64,000 nt of DNA from Tessaracoccus sp. OH4464_COT-324 (GTDB lineage Bacteria > Actinomycetota > Actinomycetes > Propionibacteriales > Propionibacteriaceae), in NCBI RefSeq assembly GCF_003932855.1, contig NZ_RQYZ01000001.1:1-64000 (forward strand), read 5' to 3'. The first letter of the stretch is position 1, and every line of letters starts with the position of its first letter. Below, piece by piece: positions 1-7,475 of this stretch. A model generated the notes under the pieces. That model did no database searches. It was not told the DNA's origin and saw only the letters and a program-made list of their open reading frames with translations. A program made the translations under genes and the position numbers.

Positions 1-40
1 GCACTGGGTACGGTGTGGGAGATTAGGACGCTGCCGGACT
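1..40 (+). rRNA. rrf: 5S rRNA, 3' end (partial)
   Basis: The first 40 bases match the 3' strand of an actinobacterial 5S rRNA: a GGTGTGGGAGA-like stretch followed by AGGACGCTGCCGGACT, which would close the terminal stem. A strong terminator follows 9 bases later, as expected at the end of an rRNA operon. The 5' part lies outside the window. Recognised from memory of 5S tails, not by alignment. Confidence 0.75.
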
Positions 41-48
41 ATGTTTTT

Positions 49-92
49 GGTGGGGGGTTCCTGGTTTGTTTGGGAACCCCCCACCTTTTTTT
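49..92 (+). terminator. Rho-independent terminator of the rRNA operon
   Basis: A perfect 13-bp stem (GGTGGGGGGTTCC at 49-61, GGAACCCCCCACC at 73-85) with an 11-base loop is followed by seven T residues (86-92). This is a textbook intrinsic terminator directly after the 5S tail. Confidence 0.93.
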
Positions 93-141
93 ATTTTGCC
101 TCCAATTTTTTTCGTTTCGGCTCGGATGGGATGATTGGTTC

Positions 142-1215
142 ATGGTCGGTGAGAACAGTGCGAGGGATGCTGCGCGAGGTGACGGTGGCGCGAAGGGTAG
201 TCGCGAGCGGCGCTTTGGGCAGTCTCATGGTCGTCCCAGTTTCAAGGGTGACGGGCAGTCGCGTGGTTTCAAGGGTGACGGGCAGTCGCGTGGTTTCAAG
301 GGTGACGGGCAGTCGCGTGGCTTCAAGGGTGACGGGCAGTCGCGTGGCTTCAAGCGTGACGGGCAGCGCGATTTCAGGCGTGAAGAGCGACGGGAAACAA
401 TCGTCGGTCCGGAAATTCCTGAGGGGTACTCGGAAGACGAACTCGCTTTCGGCGTTCGCGCAGAGCTTCGAGGTCTGTCTAAAGAGCGTTCGGACCAGGT
501 CGCGAAACACATCTGGGCAGCTGGCCAGCTAATCGATGCCGACCCTGAGCTGGCGTTCGAGCACGCCAATACGGCGCGCAAGCTGGCACCTCGCTTGGCC
601 ATTGTCCGTGAGGCCACAGCAGAGACGGCCTATGCGGCCGGAAAGTTTGAGGTTGCTCTGCGGGAATACCGAGCGATCAGGCGGATCACGGGCGGCGACG
701 AACTCATCCCAGTGATCGCAGACTGTGAGCGAGCGGTGGGTCGTCCACGAGAAGCCCTTGAGACGCTAGCCCAGCTGGTCCAGAACTCGGTACCGCCTGC
801 GGTAGTGCTAGAAGCGGTCATCGTGGAAGCGGGAGCGCGCGACGATCTCGGGCAGCGGGCCGAAGGGCTGCGGCTGCTGAAGCGCTTGATCGGCAGGGGA
901 GTGGGTCCCACCTTCGCACGGGCTCGGCTCTACTACGCCTACGCCGACTTGCTGTTGGCCGAGGGCGCGGAGGATGATGCCCGCGCCGCATTCGTCGAAG
1001 CCGCGAACTTGGACCGAGCCGGCGAACTCGACACATCCGACCGCATCGCGGAGCTAGATGGGGTCACTCTGCCCGAGAGCATGTCGTTGGAGGAACCCGA
1101 TATAGCGGAGCCAGAGGTGGCGCAGGAGAGCAAGCCAGCTGCCGAGGTCGGCTCCGAGGACTCGACGGAGACAGAAGGCGTGGCGCACGAGCATGCTGCG
1201 AAGGAGGAAGAGTGA
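142..1215 (+). CDS. TPR-like protein with Gly/Arg-rich repeat N-terminus (Rv1691-like)
   Basis: A 357-aa soluble protein. Residues about 1-90 are basic, glycine-rich and low complexity, with nine-residue repeats of the type FKGDGQSRG; the rest is alpha-helical and resembles tetratricopeptide repeats, with an acidic Ala/Glu-rich tail. The frame is open from base 13, but that would place coding sequence across the 5S tail and its terminator, so ATG 142 is chosen. It ends in a 4-base GTGA overlap with the HAD phosphatase gene. The same position in Mycobacterium is held by Rv1691, a TPR protein of unknown function. The RG-like repeats suggest RNA or ribosome contact, which is inference only. Confidence 0.85.
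   Translation: MVGENSARDAARGDGGAKGSRERRFGQSHGRPSFKGDGQSRGFKGDGQSRGFKGDGQSRGFKGDGQSRGFKRDGQRDFRREERRETIVGPEIPEGYSEDELAFGVRAELRGLSKERSDQVAKHIWAAGQLIDADPELAFEHANTARKLAPRLAIVREATAETAYAAGKFEVALREYRAIRRITGGDELIPVIADCERAVGRPREALETLAQLVQNSVPPAVVLEAVIVEAGARDDLGQRAEGLRLLKRLIGRGVGPTFARARLYYAYADLLLAEGAEDDARAAFVEAANLDRAGELDTSDRIAELDGVTLPESMSLEEPDIAEPEVAQESKPAAEVGSEDSTETEGVAHEHAAKEEE
241..367 (+). repeat. 27-bp tandem coding repeat
   Basis: Four near-identical 27-bp units start at 241, 268, 295 and 322, and a degenerate fifth starts at 349. Each encodes one FKGDGQSRG-type unit in the N-terminus of the TPR-like protein. Units 1-2 and 3-4 differ only at the final base (GGT versus GGC), which suggests recent duplication and possible length variation between strains. 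Confidence 0.95.
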
Positions 1216-2189
1216 TCCTGGCGAGCGCATACGACGCGGCCCTGTTCGACCTCGACGGGGTGATCTACCTTGGACCAAACGCGGTCCCTGGCGTGCCGGA
1301 GGCGCTCGAAGAGCTGAGCCGCCACTGCCGACTGGGCTACGTGACCAACAACGCTTCGCGCACACCTGAGGCCGTCGCCCGACACTTGAGAGAACTGGGG
1401 ATATGCGCGGAAGCGGCAGACGTTGTCAACTCCACAATGGCCACGCTGCGCATGCTCAAGGAGCATCTGTCCCCCGGCTCCAGGGTGCTCCCCGTCGGTA
1501 GCGCAGCGCTGACCCAGCAACTAAGAGACGCAGGATACGAGGTAGTGGAGCAGTGCACCGCTCGGCCTGCAGCTGTGGTCCAGGGCTATGATCCGCGACT
1601 GAGCTGGCCACAGCTGGAGGAAGGCGTCCTGGCCATCCAAGCAGGTGCGCGCTGGTTTGTCACCAACCCGGATCCCACTCGGCCGAGTGAACGTGGGATC
1701 GTACCCGGCTGTGGTGCGCAGGCGGATGCAATCAGGCTCTGCGTCTCCATCGAACCTCAGATGGCTGGTAAGCCCTGCCCGCCGCTCCTGCAGGAGACGG
1801 TTGAACGCATCGGTGCCCGGCGCCCCATCTTCGTGGGCGATCGGTTAGACACGGATATTCTGGGTGCCAACAACGTTTCGATGGACTCCCTCTTCGTGTT
1901 CACCGGCGCCCACGGCAAATGGGATCTGGCGGCCGCTGAACCACAGTATCGACCAACGACCATCGGGTGGGATGTGTCCGCGCTGCTGGAGCCAGCGCGA
2001 GTAGCCTCAGGAGATCAGGAAGTGCGCTGCGGGGATCAGATCGTGGTGGCCACCGGCGGTGAGGTACGCCTGCTCACTGAGCCAGCGACGCTCGTCGAAG
2101 AATTGGACGCCTGCTGGGCGGCACTGCAACTGATCTGGTCGGGACGTGACGGAACGAAGGCGCTCGGCGCGCTAGCCGGGCTCCCATGA
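1212..2189 (+). CDS. HAD-superfamily (class IIA, NagD-like) phosphatase
   Basis: A 325-aa HAD-IIA hydrolase related to NagD and p-nitrophenylphosphatase-type enzymes. Motif I is DLDGVIYL (13-20) with both aspartates, motif II is TNNAS (45-49), and the acidic motif IV is GDRLDTD (209-215), so the Mg2+-dependent phosphoaspartate site looks intact. The substrate cannot be read from sequence; Rv1692 at the same place in Mycobacterium is reported as a glycerol-phosphate phosphatase. GTG start inside a GTGA overlap with the upstream gene and ATGA overlap with the next, so it is translationally coupled. Confidence 0.92.
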   Translation: MILASAYDAALFDLDGVIYLGPNAVPGVPEALEELSRHCRLGYVTNNASRTPEAVARHLRELGICAEAADVVNSTMATLRMLKEHLSPGSRVLPVGSAALTQQLRDAGYEVVEQCTARPAAVVQGYDPRLSWPQLEEGVLAIQAGARWFVTNPDPTRPSERGIVPGCGAQADAIRLCVSIEPQMAGKPCPPLLQETVERIGARRPIFVGDRLDTDILGANNVSMDSLFVFTGAHGKWDLAAAEPQYRPTTIGWDVSALLEPARVASGDQEVRCGDQIVVATGGEVRLLTEPATLVEELDACWAALQLIWSGRDGTKALGALAGLP

Positions 2190-2383
2190 CCACGCCGAAG
2201 CCCGCTGCTCCCGCCCATGTGCGGCGCATGCTGGTGGTCGAACAACTGTTGGATAGCGTGAGCGAATTGGAAGCGCTGAAGCCCGAGCAGCAGCTGGCCC
2301 ACCTGGAACACGCCCAGCGAGTGCTGAATGCCGTGCTGCATGACGCAGATCTCCCCCAGCGCACCCTGCCAGGGGTGAAATGA
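2186..2383 (+). CDS. Small conserved-position hypothetical protein (Rv1693-like)
   Basis: A 65-aa protein with no recognised domain. The middle (about residues 13-55) looks like an amphipathic, Leu/Glu-rich helix pair, and the tail is short and basic. It is real by context: it begins in an ATGA overlap with the HAD gene and ends in an ATGA overlap with tlyA, and a similarly small unknown gene occupies this slot in Mycobacterium (Rv1693). Function unknown. Confidence 0.8.
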   Translation: MTTPKPAAPAHVRRMLVVEQLLDSVSELEALKPEQQLAHLEHAQRVLNAVLHDADLPQRTLPGVK

Positions 2384-3093
2384 GGCTCGACGTGGCGCTG
2401 GTGGAGCGTGGCTTGGCACGGTCGCGCAACCAAGCCGCGCGGCTGATTGCCCAAGGCCGGGTCAGCGTGGCGGGGAGAGTCGTTCGGAAACCTTCGACAC
2501 CAATCACGGACGAGAGCATCGTCACCGAGCCCGAGTTGTGGGTGTCCCGGGCGGCTTACAAATTGATCCCGGCCCTGGAGGGCGCTGGAATCAGCGTCCC
2601 CGACAGGGTGCTGGACGCTGGCGCCTCGACGGGTGGGTTCACCCAGGTTTGCCTCAGCCGGGGGGCGGGGCTCGTCTACGCCGTAGACGTTGGCCATGAT
2701 CAGCTTGCCCTCGAACTGCGGGCCGATCATCGGGTACGCGTCATCGAGGGGCTGAACCTCCGCGAGCTGGACCTGTCCCACGTGGATGGTGACCCGGTTC
2801 CCCTCGTGGTGGCTGACGTCAGCTTCATCTCGCTCACCCTGCTGCTGGAGCCGCTGTTCTCCGTGTGTTCTTCGGACGCACTTCTGCTGGTGAAGCCCCA
2901 ATTCGAGGTCGGCAAGGAATCATTGGCGGGTGGAGTTGTTACGGAAGAGGCGCGGCGTCGAAACGCTGTGCAACGAGTAATCGAGGCCGCTGAGCGGCTG
3001 GGCTGGGAATGCCGCTGGCAGGCGCCCAGTATTCTTCCGGGAACTCATGGCAACATCGAGTTCTTCCTGCACCTCGTGCAGAAGGCCAGGTGA
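2380..3093 (+). CDS. tlyA: TlyA-type rRNA 2'-O-methyltransferase
   Basis: A 237-aa protein with an N-terminal S4 RNA-binding domain (about 1-60, opening RLDVALVERGLARSR) and an FtsJ-like Rossmann methyltransferase domain. The SAM motif is DAGASTGGFT (79-88); K61 in VSRAAYKL and the later DVSF and VKPQFE segments fit the family catalytic core. TlyA enzymes methylate ribose of 16S and 23S rRNA, and loss confers capreomycin resistance in mycobacteria. Length is slightly below the mycobacterial protein (268 aa). It is coupled by ATGA overlap to the small upstream gene. Confidence 0.93.
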   Translation: MRLDVALVERGLARSRNQAARLIAQGRVSVAGRVVRKPSTPITDESIVTEPELWVSRAAYKLIPALEGAGISVPDRVLDAGASTGGFTQVCLSRGAGLVYAVDVGHDQLALELRADHRVRVIEGLNLRELDLSHVDGDPVPLVVADVSFISLTLLLEPLFSVCSSDALLLVKPQFEVGKESLAGGVVTEEARRRNAVQRVIEAAERLGWECRWQAPSILPGTHGNIEFFLHLVQKAR

Positions 3094-3101
3094 TTTCCGA
3101 A

Positions 3102-3107
3102 TAAACT
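3102..3107 (+). promoter_or_regulatory. -10 box of the malic enzyme gene (leaderless)
   Basis: TAAACT lies 7 bases before ATG 3115, which would put the transcription start at the A of the start codon. An overlapping TATTCT (3107-3112) is too close to serve. No clear -35. Confidence 0.5.
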
Positions 3108-3114
3108 ATTCTGC

Positions 3115-4821
3115 ATGACCGAGATCGAACCCCCTTACCTGCAGCTCGAAGATGGCCAGCAGATTCCCATCCGGGTCCGCGGCTATCAGCTGCTGAACCG
3201 TCCCATGCTCAACCGCGGAACGGCTTTCACTGAGGAGGAGCGGCACGTGCTGGGACTCATGGGTCTGCTTCCTGCTGGATGCCTCACCCTCGAAGAACAA
3301 GTTAAGCGGGTCTATCGTCAGCTTCAGCAGCAGCCCAATGATCTCGCCAAGAATCTATTTCTTACCCATATGCGAGACCGCAACGAGGTGCTGTTCTACC
3401 GGTTGGTGGCCGAACACATCGAGGAGATCCTGCCGATCGTCTACACGCCGACGATCGGTCAGGCGATCGAGCAGTACAGCCACTGGTACTCGCGGCCACG
3501 CGGCGTCTACCTGTCTATCAACAATCCCGAACTGATCGAAGAATCGCTGCTGAACTACGGTCTGGGTTCCGACGAAGTCGACCTGATCGTCGTCACCGAC
3601 TCCGAAGGCATCTTGGGCATCGGCGACCAGGGCGTGGGCGGCGTCGCGATCACCACCGGGAAGCTTTCCGTGTACACCGCAGCAGCAGGGATCCACCCGA
3701 GGCGGTGCATACCCGTGGTGCTCGACGTCGGCACCGACAACCTCCGCCTGCTGCACAGCGATTCGTATGTTGGCGCCCGCCAAGCTCGTGTCCGGGGAAG
3801 ACGCTACGACGAATTCGTCGACACATTCGTCAAAACAGTTCAACGGCTCTACCCGAACGCGCTGCTCCACTTCGAGGACTTCGCGGCCGACAACGCCCAC
3901 CGGCTGCTGGAGCGCTATCGGCATGAGATGTGCGCCTTTAACGACGACATCCAGGGGACGGCTGCCATTGTTCTGGCCGCGATACTCTCGGCCGTGTACC
4001 GCACAGGCGGCAGGCTGCGTGACCAGCGGATAGTAGTGTACGGCGCAGGATCGGCGGGAATCGGCATAGCGAACGCCATCCGGGACGCGATGCGGCAAGA
4101 CGGGCTGAGCGAAACGGAGGCTAGCGCGCGGTTCTGGTGTCTGGGCAGCAGGGGACTCATCACCGAGGGTGGGCCCATGCGTGACTTCCAGGAGCCCTAC
4201 GCCAGGCCCCTAGACGAGGTGTACGGCTGGGCGGATGAGGATGGTGTGATCGGGCTCAAGGAGGTGGTGCGGGAGGCTCACCCGACGATCCTCATTGGCT
4301 CTTCTGCTCAACCCGGTTCCTTCACCGAGGAGATCGTGCGGCAGATGCAGATTCATGCGCCGCAGCCCATCATCTTCGCGCTGTCCAACCCGACCTCGCT
4401 GGCGGAGGCGCACCCGCAGGACCTCCTGGAATGGACCGACGGGCAGGCCCTGATCGCCACCGGCTCTCCCTTCGAACCCGTTCAGCGCGGCCGGGTGAAG
4501 TATCGCATCGCTCAGGCCAACAACGCGCTCATGTTCCCCGGACTTGGGCTCGGAGTGGCGGTCTCCAAAGCCACCCGTGTCTCTGACGGGATGGTCATCG
4601 CCGCTGCCCGGGCGATCGCCGCGCTTTCCCAAGAAGCCCGTCGTCCAGGGGCCTCACTGTTGCCCGCGGTGAACCAACTGCGTGAAGTCTCAGCGGCGGT
4701 TGCCCTGGCCGTGGTGGCCACGGCGCAGGCGGAAGGATTGGCCCGGGTCGAGATCACCGACCCACTGCAGACCGTCCTCGATGCCATGTGGAAACCCGAG
4801 TACGCAAAGATCGTGATCTGA
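3115..4821 (+). CDS. maeA: NAD-dependent malic enzyme
   Basis: A 568-aa malic enzyme of the large SfcA/MaeA type, which decarboxylates malate to pyruvate with NAD+. Family hallmarks are visible: YTPTIGQAIEQYSHW, the FEDFAADNAHRLLERY metal/substrate segment, CAFNDDIQGTAA, the GAGSAGIGIA nucleotide-binding loop and FALSNPTS near the C-terminus. Length is usual for the family. It interrupts the tlyA-nadK-recN order known from other actinobacteria and has its own -10 box, so it is probably an insertion. No Shine-Dalgarno sequence precedes ATG 3115, consistent with a leaderless message. NAD rather than NADP use is inferred from subfamily. Confidence 0.93.
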   Translation: MTEIEPPYLQLEDGQQIPIRVRGYQLLNRPMLNRGTAFTEEERHVLGLMGLLPAGCLTLEEQVKRVYRQLQQQPNDLAKNLFLTHMRDRNEVLFYRLVAEHIEEILPIVYTPTIGQAIEQYSHWYSRPRGVYLSINNPELIEESLLNYGLGSDEVDLIVVTDSEGILGIGDQGVGGVAITTGKLSVYTAAAGIHPRRCIPVVLDVGTDNLRLLHSDSYVGARQARVRGRRYDEFVDTFVKTVQRLYPNALLHFEDFAADNAHRLLERYRHEMCAFNDDIQGTAAIVLAAILSAVYRTGGRLRDQRIVVYGAGSAGIGIANAIRDAMRQDGLSETEASARFWCLGSRGLITEGGPMRDFQEPYARPLDEVYGWADEDGVIGLKEVVREAHPTILIGSSAQPGSFTEEIVRQMQIHAPQPIIFALSNPTSLAEAHPQDLLEWTDGQALIATGSPFEPVQRGRVKYRIAQANNALMFPGLGLGVAVSKATRVSDGMVIAAARAIAALSQEARRPGASLLPAVNQLREVSAAVALAVVATAQAEGLARVEITDPLQTVLDAMWKPEYAKIVI

Positions 4822-4850
4822 GGCTGAGATGATGATCGGCAGCCCGCGGA

Positions 4851-4856
4851 TAGGGT
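4851..4856 (+). promoter_or_regulatory. -10 box of nadK (leaderless)
   Basis: TAGGGT lies 6 bases before GTG 4863, predicting transcription from the start codon. Confidence 0.55.
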
Positions 4857-4862
4857 AGAGCT

Positions 4863-5750
4863 GTGGAACGAACGGTAGCTGTATTCCTCCATCCGGAGAA
4901 GGCGGAGGCCACCGAAGGCGCGGCGGCATTCATCTCCGCGCTTTCAGACTTCGGCTTCTGCGCGGTCCTGCGCAGCGAGGATCGGCAGCGGCTGGAAGGC
5001 CGAGTCGACAAGGACCTTGGCTTGCTCAACGAACACAGCCGCGCCGAGCTGGGCATCGTGTTCGGTGGGGACGGAACGATCCTCCGGGCCGCTGCGTGGG
5101 CGCTACCACTCGACGTGCCGATCCTCGGCGTGAACCTAGGCCATGTCGGATTTCTCGCGGAGCTTGAGCCCTCCGACATCGCAGCGCTCCCCGAGGCGGT
5201 TGCGCAGCGGCGGTACACCGTCGAGGAGCGGTTGGTTCTGGATGTTCTGGTGCATCGCGACGGTTCTGAGCAGTGGCGGGTACCGGCGATCAACGAGGTC
5301 AGCCTGGAGAAGCTGGCCCGCGAGCGGATGCTCACGGTGCTGGTATCCATCGACGGGCGTCCGGTGAGCCGATGGGCTTGCGACGGGGTACTAGTCAGCA
5401 CCCCCACCGGGTCAACAGCCTACGGATTCTCTGCGGGCGGCCCGGTCATCTGGCCCGACGTGCAGGCGATGCTCGTGGTGCCGCTCAGCGCACACGCTCT
5501 CTTCAACCGTCCCCTGGTACTCAGCCCGTCGTCGAGAGTGGAATTGCAGCAGCCGATCGAAGGCCCGCACGGGGTGTTGTGGTGTGACGGTCGGGTTAGC
5601 TACGAGCTGACGAGCGGCGATGAGGTTGTGGTGACCGCAAACCAACACAAGTTGCGTATCGCGCGGCTCTCCGAGCAGCCGTTCAGTACCAGGCTGGTCA
5701 AGAAGTTCGCTCTCCCGGTTTCGGGCTGGCGAAGGGGCGAACAGTGCTGA
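4863..5750 (+). CDS. nadK: NAD kinase
   Basis: A 295-aa ATP-NAD kinase making NADP+. The diagnostic GGDGT is at 68-72, followed by the NE motif in AINEVSLEKL and the conserved CDGVLVSTPTGSTAYGFSAGGP block. Length is typical. GTG 4863 is favoured because a TAGGGT -10 box sits 6 bases upstream. The last 7 bases overlap recN, giving translational coupling of NADP synthesis with a repair gene, the same arrangement as Rv1695-Rv1696. Confidence 0.96.
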   Translation: MERTVAVFLHPEKAEATEGAAAFISALSDFGFCAVLRSEDRQRLEGRVDKDLGLLNEHSRAELGIVFGGDGTILRAAAWALPLDVPILGVNLGHVGFLAELEPSDIAALPEAVAQRRYTVEERLVLDVLVHRDGSEQWRVPAINEVSLEKLARERMLTVLVSIDGRPVSRWACDGVLVSTPTGSTAYGFSAGGPVIWPDVQAMLVVPLSAHALFNRPLVLSPSSRVELQQPIEGPHGVLWCDGRVSYELTSGDEVVVTANQHKLRIARLSEQPFSTRLVKKFALPVSGWRRGEQC

Positions 5751-7405
5751 TCGAACTTTCGATGGCAGATTTCGGTGTGGTCAGCCAGTCCCGGATCGAA
5801 CTGGGTGCCGGGATGATCGCGCTGACCGGAGAGACGGGTGCCGGCAAAACTATGATCATCGCCGGGCTGGGGCACCTGCTGGGGCAACGCGCAGACGCGG
5901 GAATCGTTCGGCATGGAGCGGACAAGGCAGTGGTGCGCGGGCGATGGCAAGTTGACGATGCCGTCGCCGAACGCGTCACGCAGCTGGGGGGCGTCGTCGA
6001 GGACGGCGAACTCGTCACGGTACGGCAGGTGGCGGCCGGCGGCCGGTCGCGAGCTGTCGTGGGTGCGTCTCCAGCCCCGGTTGCGGTGCTCCAAGAGCTG
6101 GAACTGGCTACGATCCACGGCCAGTCAGAGCAGCAGCGACTGGGCACCCAGCCGGGTCAGCGTGAACTGCTCGACCGGTGTGCCCGACCCCGCGGGATGG
6201 CGAGGTACCGGCAAGCCTGGCGGGAACGCGAGGCCGCAGGGCGGGAGCTGGCCGAACTTGAGCGCTCCTCCCGGGAGCGAGCCCGGGAGGCAGACATGCT
6301 GCGCTTTGGGCTGGCCGAGATCTCGGCAGCGGCGCCGGAAAGCGGCGAGGACGTTCGGCTGGTCGCCGAGCAGCGGCGGCTGCTGGATCTCGACGAGTTG
6401 CGGCTGAGCGCCAGCCATGCACACAACCGGATCAGCGGCGATGATACCGACTTCGACCAGCCGTGCGCGGTGTCCCTAGTCGGGGACGCACGCAAGGCGC
6501 TTGAGCGGCTGGCCGACCGGGATCCCGCAGCTGCGGAGCTGCTTGTTCGAGCCCACGAGGCAGACCTGGCGGTGCAGACGCTCGCTGCGGACGTCTCGGG
6601 TTACCTGGCGGACCTGGTGGCCGACCCACTGCGGCTGGAGGCGGTCTCGGCTCGGCTTGCGGAACTCGCGCACTTGACGCGAAAGTACGGGGCGACAATC
6701 GACGAGGTTCTGACCTGGGCAGCGGAGGCGACGCAGCGGCTTATCGTGCTGGACTCCTCCGATGAGCGAATAACAGAACTGCGTGAACTGGTCACGACGT
6801 TGGACGCTGAACTCGGTGAGCTGGCGCGCGGCATCACGGCGGCCAGGGAACGCGCAGCCGCCGAGCTAGCCGAGCGCGTCCATGCCGAGTTGGCGGCGCT
6901 CGCCATGCCGCATGCGAGGCTTGCGTTTGTTGTCTCGGCTGGAGAGCTCGGCCCGCACGGGGCGGATCGGGTGGAGCTGATGTTCGCCGCCAACCCGGGA
7001 ACGGAGCTCGCTCCTCTGCGGAAGGTCGCGTCCGGAGGCGAGCTATCGCGTGTCAGATTGGCCCTTGAAGTGGTGCTTGCGGAGGCAGGGGGTCACACCT
7101 TCGTCTTCGACGAGGTTGACGCGGGCGTCGGCGGCGCGGTGGGACTAGAGATCGGGAAACGGCTCCAACGGCTCGCCTCCGGGGCCCAAGTGATCGTCGT
7201 CACCCACTTGGCTCAGGTTGCGGCTTATGCGGATCAACACTTCGTTGTGCGCAAATCGGACGACGGCGCGGTGACCGTATCGGACGTGCGGGAGGTCTCG
7301 GGGAAAGAGCGGGTGGCCGAACTGGCTCGGATGATGAGCGGCGGGGACACCCCGGCTGCCCGAAAGCATGCGGCCGAGCTACTCGCGGGGGCCGGGCGGG
7401 GGTGA
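5744..7405 (+). CDS. recN: DNA repair protein RecN
   Basis: A 553-aa SMC-like ATPase acting early in double-strand break repair. Walker A is GETGAGKT (29-36), the QSEQQRL segment follows, the centre is an Ala/Glu-rich coiled coil, and the C-terminal lobe has the signature around SGGELSRVRLALE and the Walker B FVFDEVDAGVGG. GTG 5744 overlaps the nadK stop. Length is normal. No LexA-type box was seen, and expression probably comes from nadK. Confidence 0.96.
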   Translation: MLIELSMADFGVVSQSRIELGAGMIALTGETGAGKTMIIAGLGHLLGQRADAGIVRHGADKAVVRGRWQVDDAVAERVTQLGGVVEDGELVTVRQVAAGGRSRAVVGASPAPVAVLQELELATIHGQSEQQRLGTQPGQRELLDRCARPRGMARYRQAWREREAAGRELAELERSSRERAREADMLRFGLAEISAAAPESGEDVRLVAEQRRLLDLDELRLSASHAHNRISGDDTDFDQPCAVSLVGDARKALERLADRDPAAAELLVRAHEADLAVQTLAADVSGYLADLVADPLRLEAVSARLAELAHLTRKYGATIDEVLTWAAEATQRLIVLDSSDERITELRELVTTLDAELGELARGITAARERAAAELAERVHAELAALAMPHARLAFVVSAGELGPHGADRVELMFAANPGTELAPLRKVASGGELSRVRLALEVVLAEAGGHTFVFDEVDAGVGGAVGLEIGKRLQRLASGAQVIVVTHLAQVAAYADQHFVVRKSDDGAVTVSDVREVSGKERVAELARMMSGGDTPAARKHAAELLAGAGRG

Positions 7406-7463
7406 CCGGTTGAGCTTTGCCGGCCAGCCCTCATCGCGGAAGCCGGGCATCCGCGAAGCCCGG

Positions 7464-7469
7464 TAGAGT
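7464..7469 (+). promoter_or_regulatory. -10 box of polA (leaderless)
   Basis: TAGAGT lies 6 bases before GTG 7476 in the gap after recN. Confidence 0.55.
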
Positions 7470-7475
7470 CTGACT

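Noticed and set aside
13-141. In-frame N-terminal extension of the TPR-like protein from base 13
   Set aside because: It would translate the 5S rRNA tail and the perfect terminator hairpin at 49-92; ATG 142 is the credible start.
241-367. CRISPR-like array
   Set aside because: The 27-bp units are directly tandem without spacers and are in frame inside a coding region.
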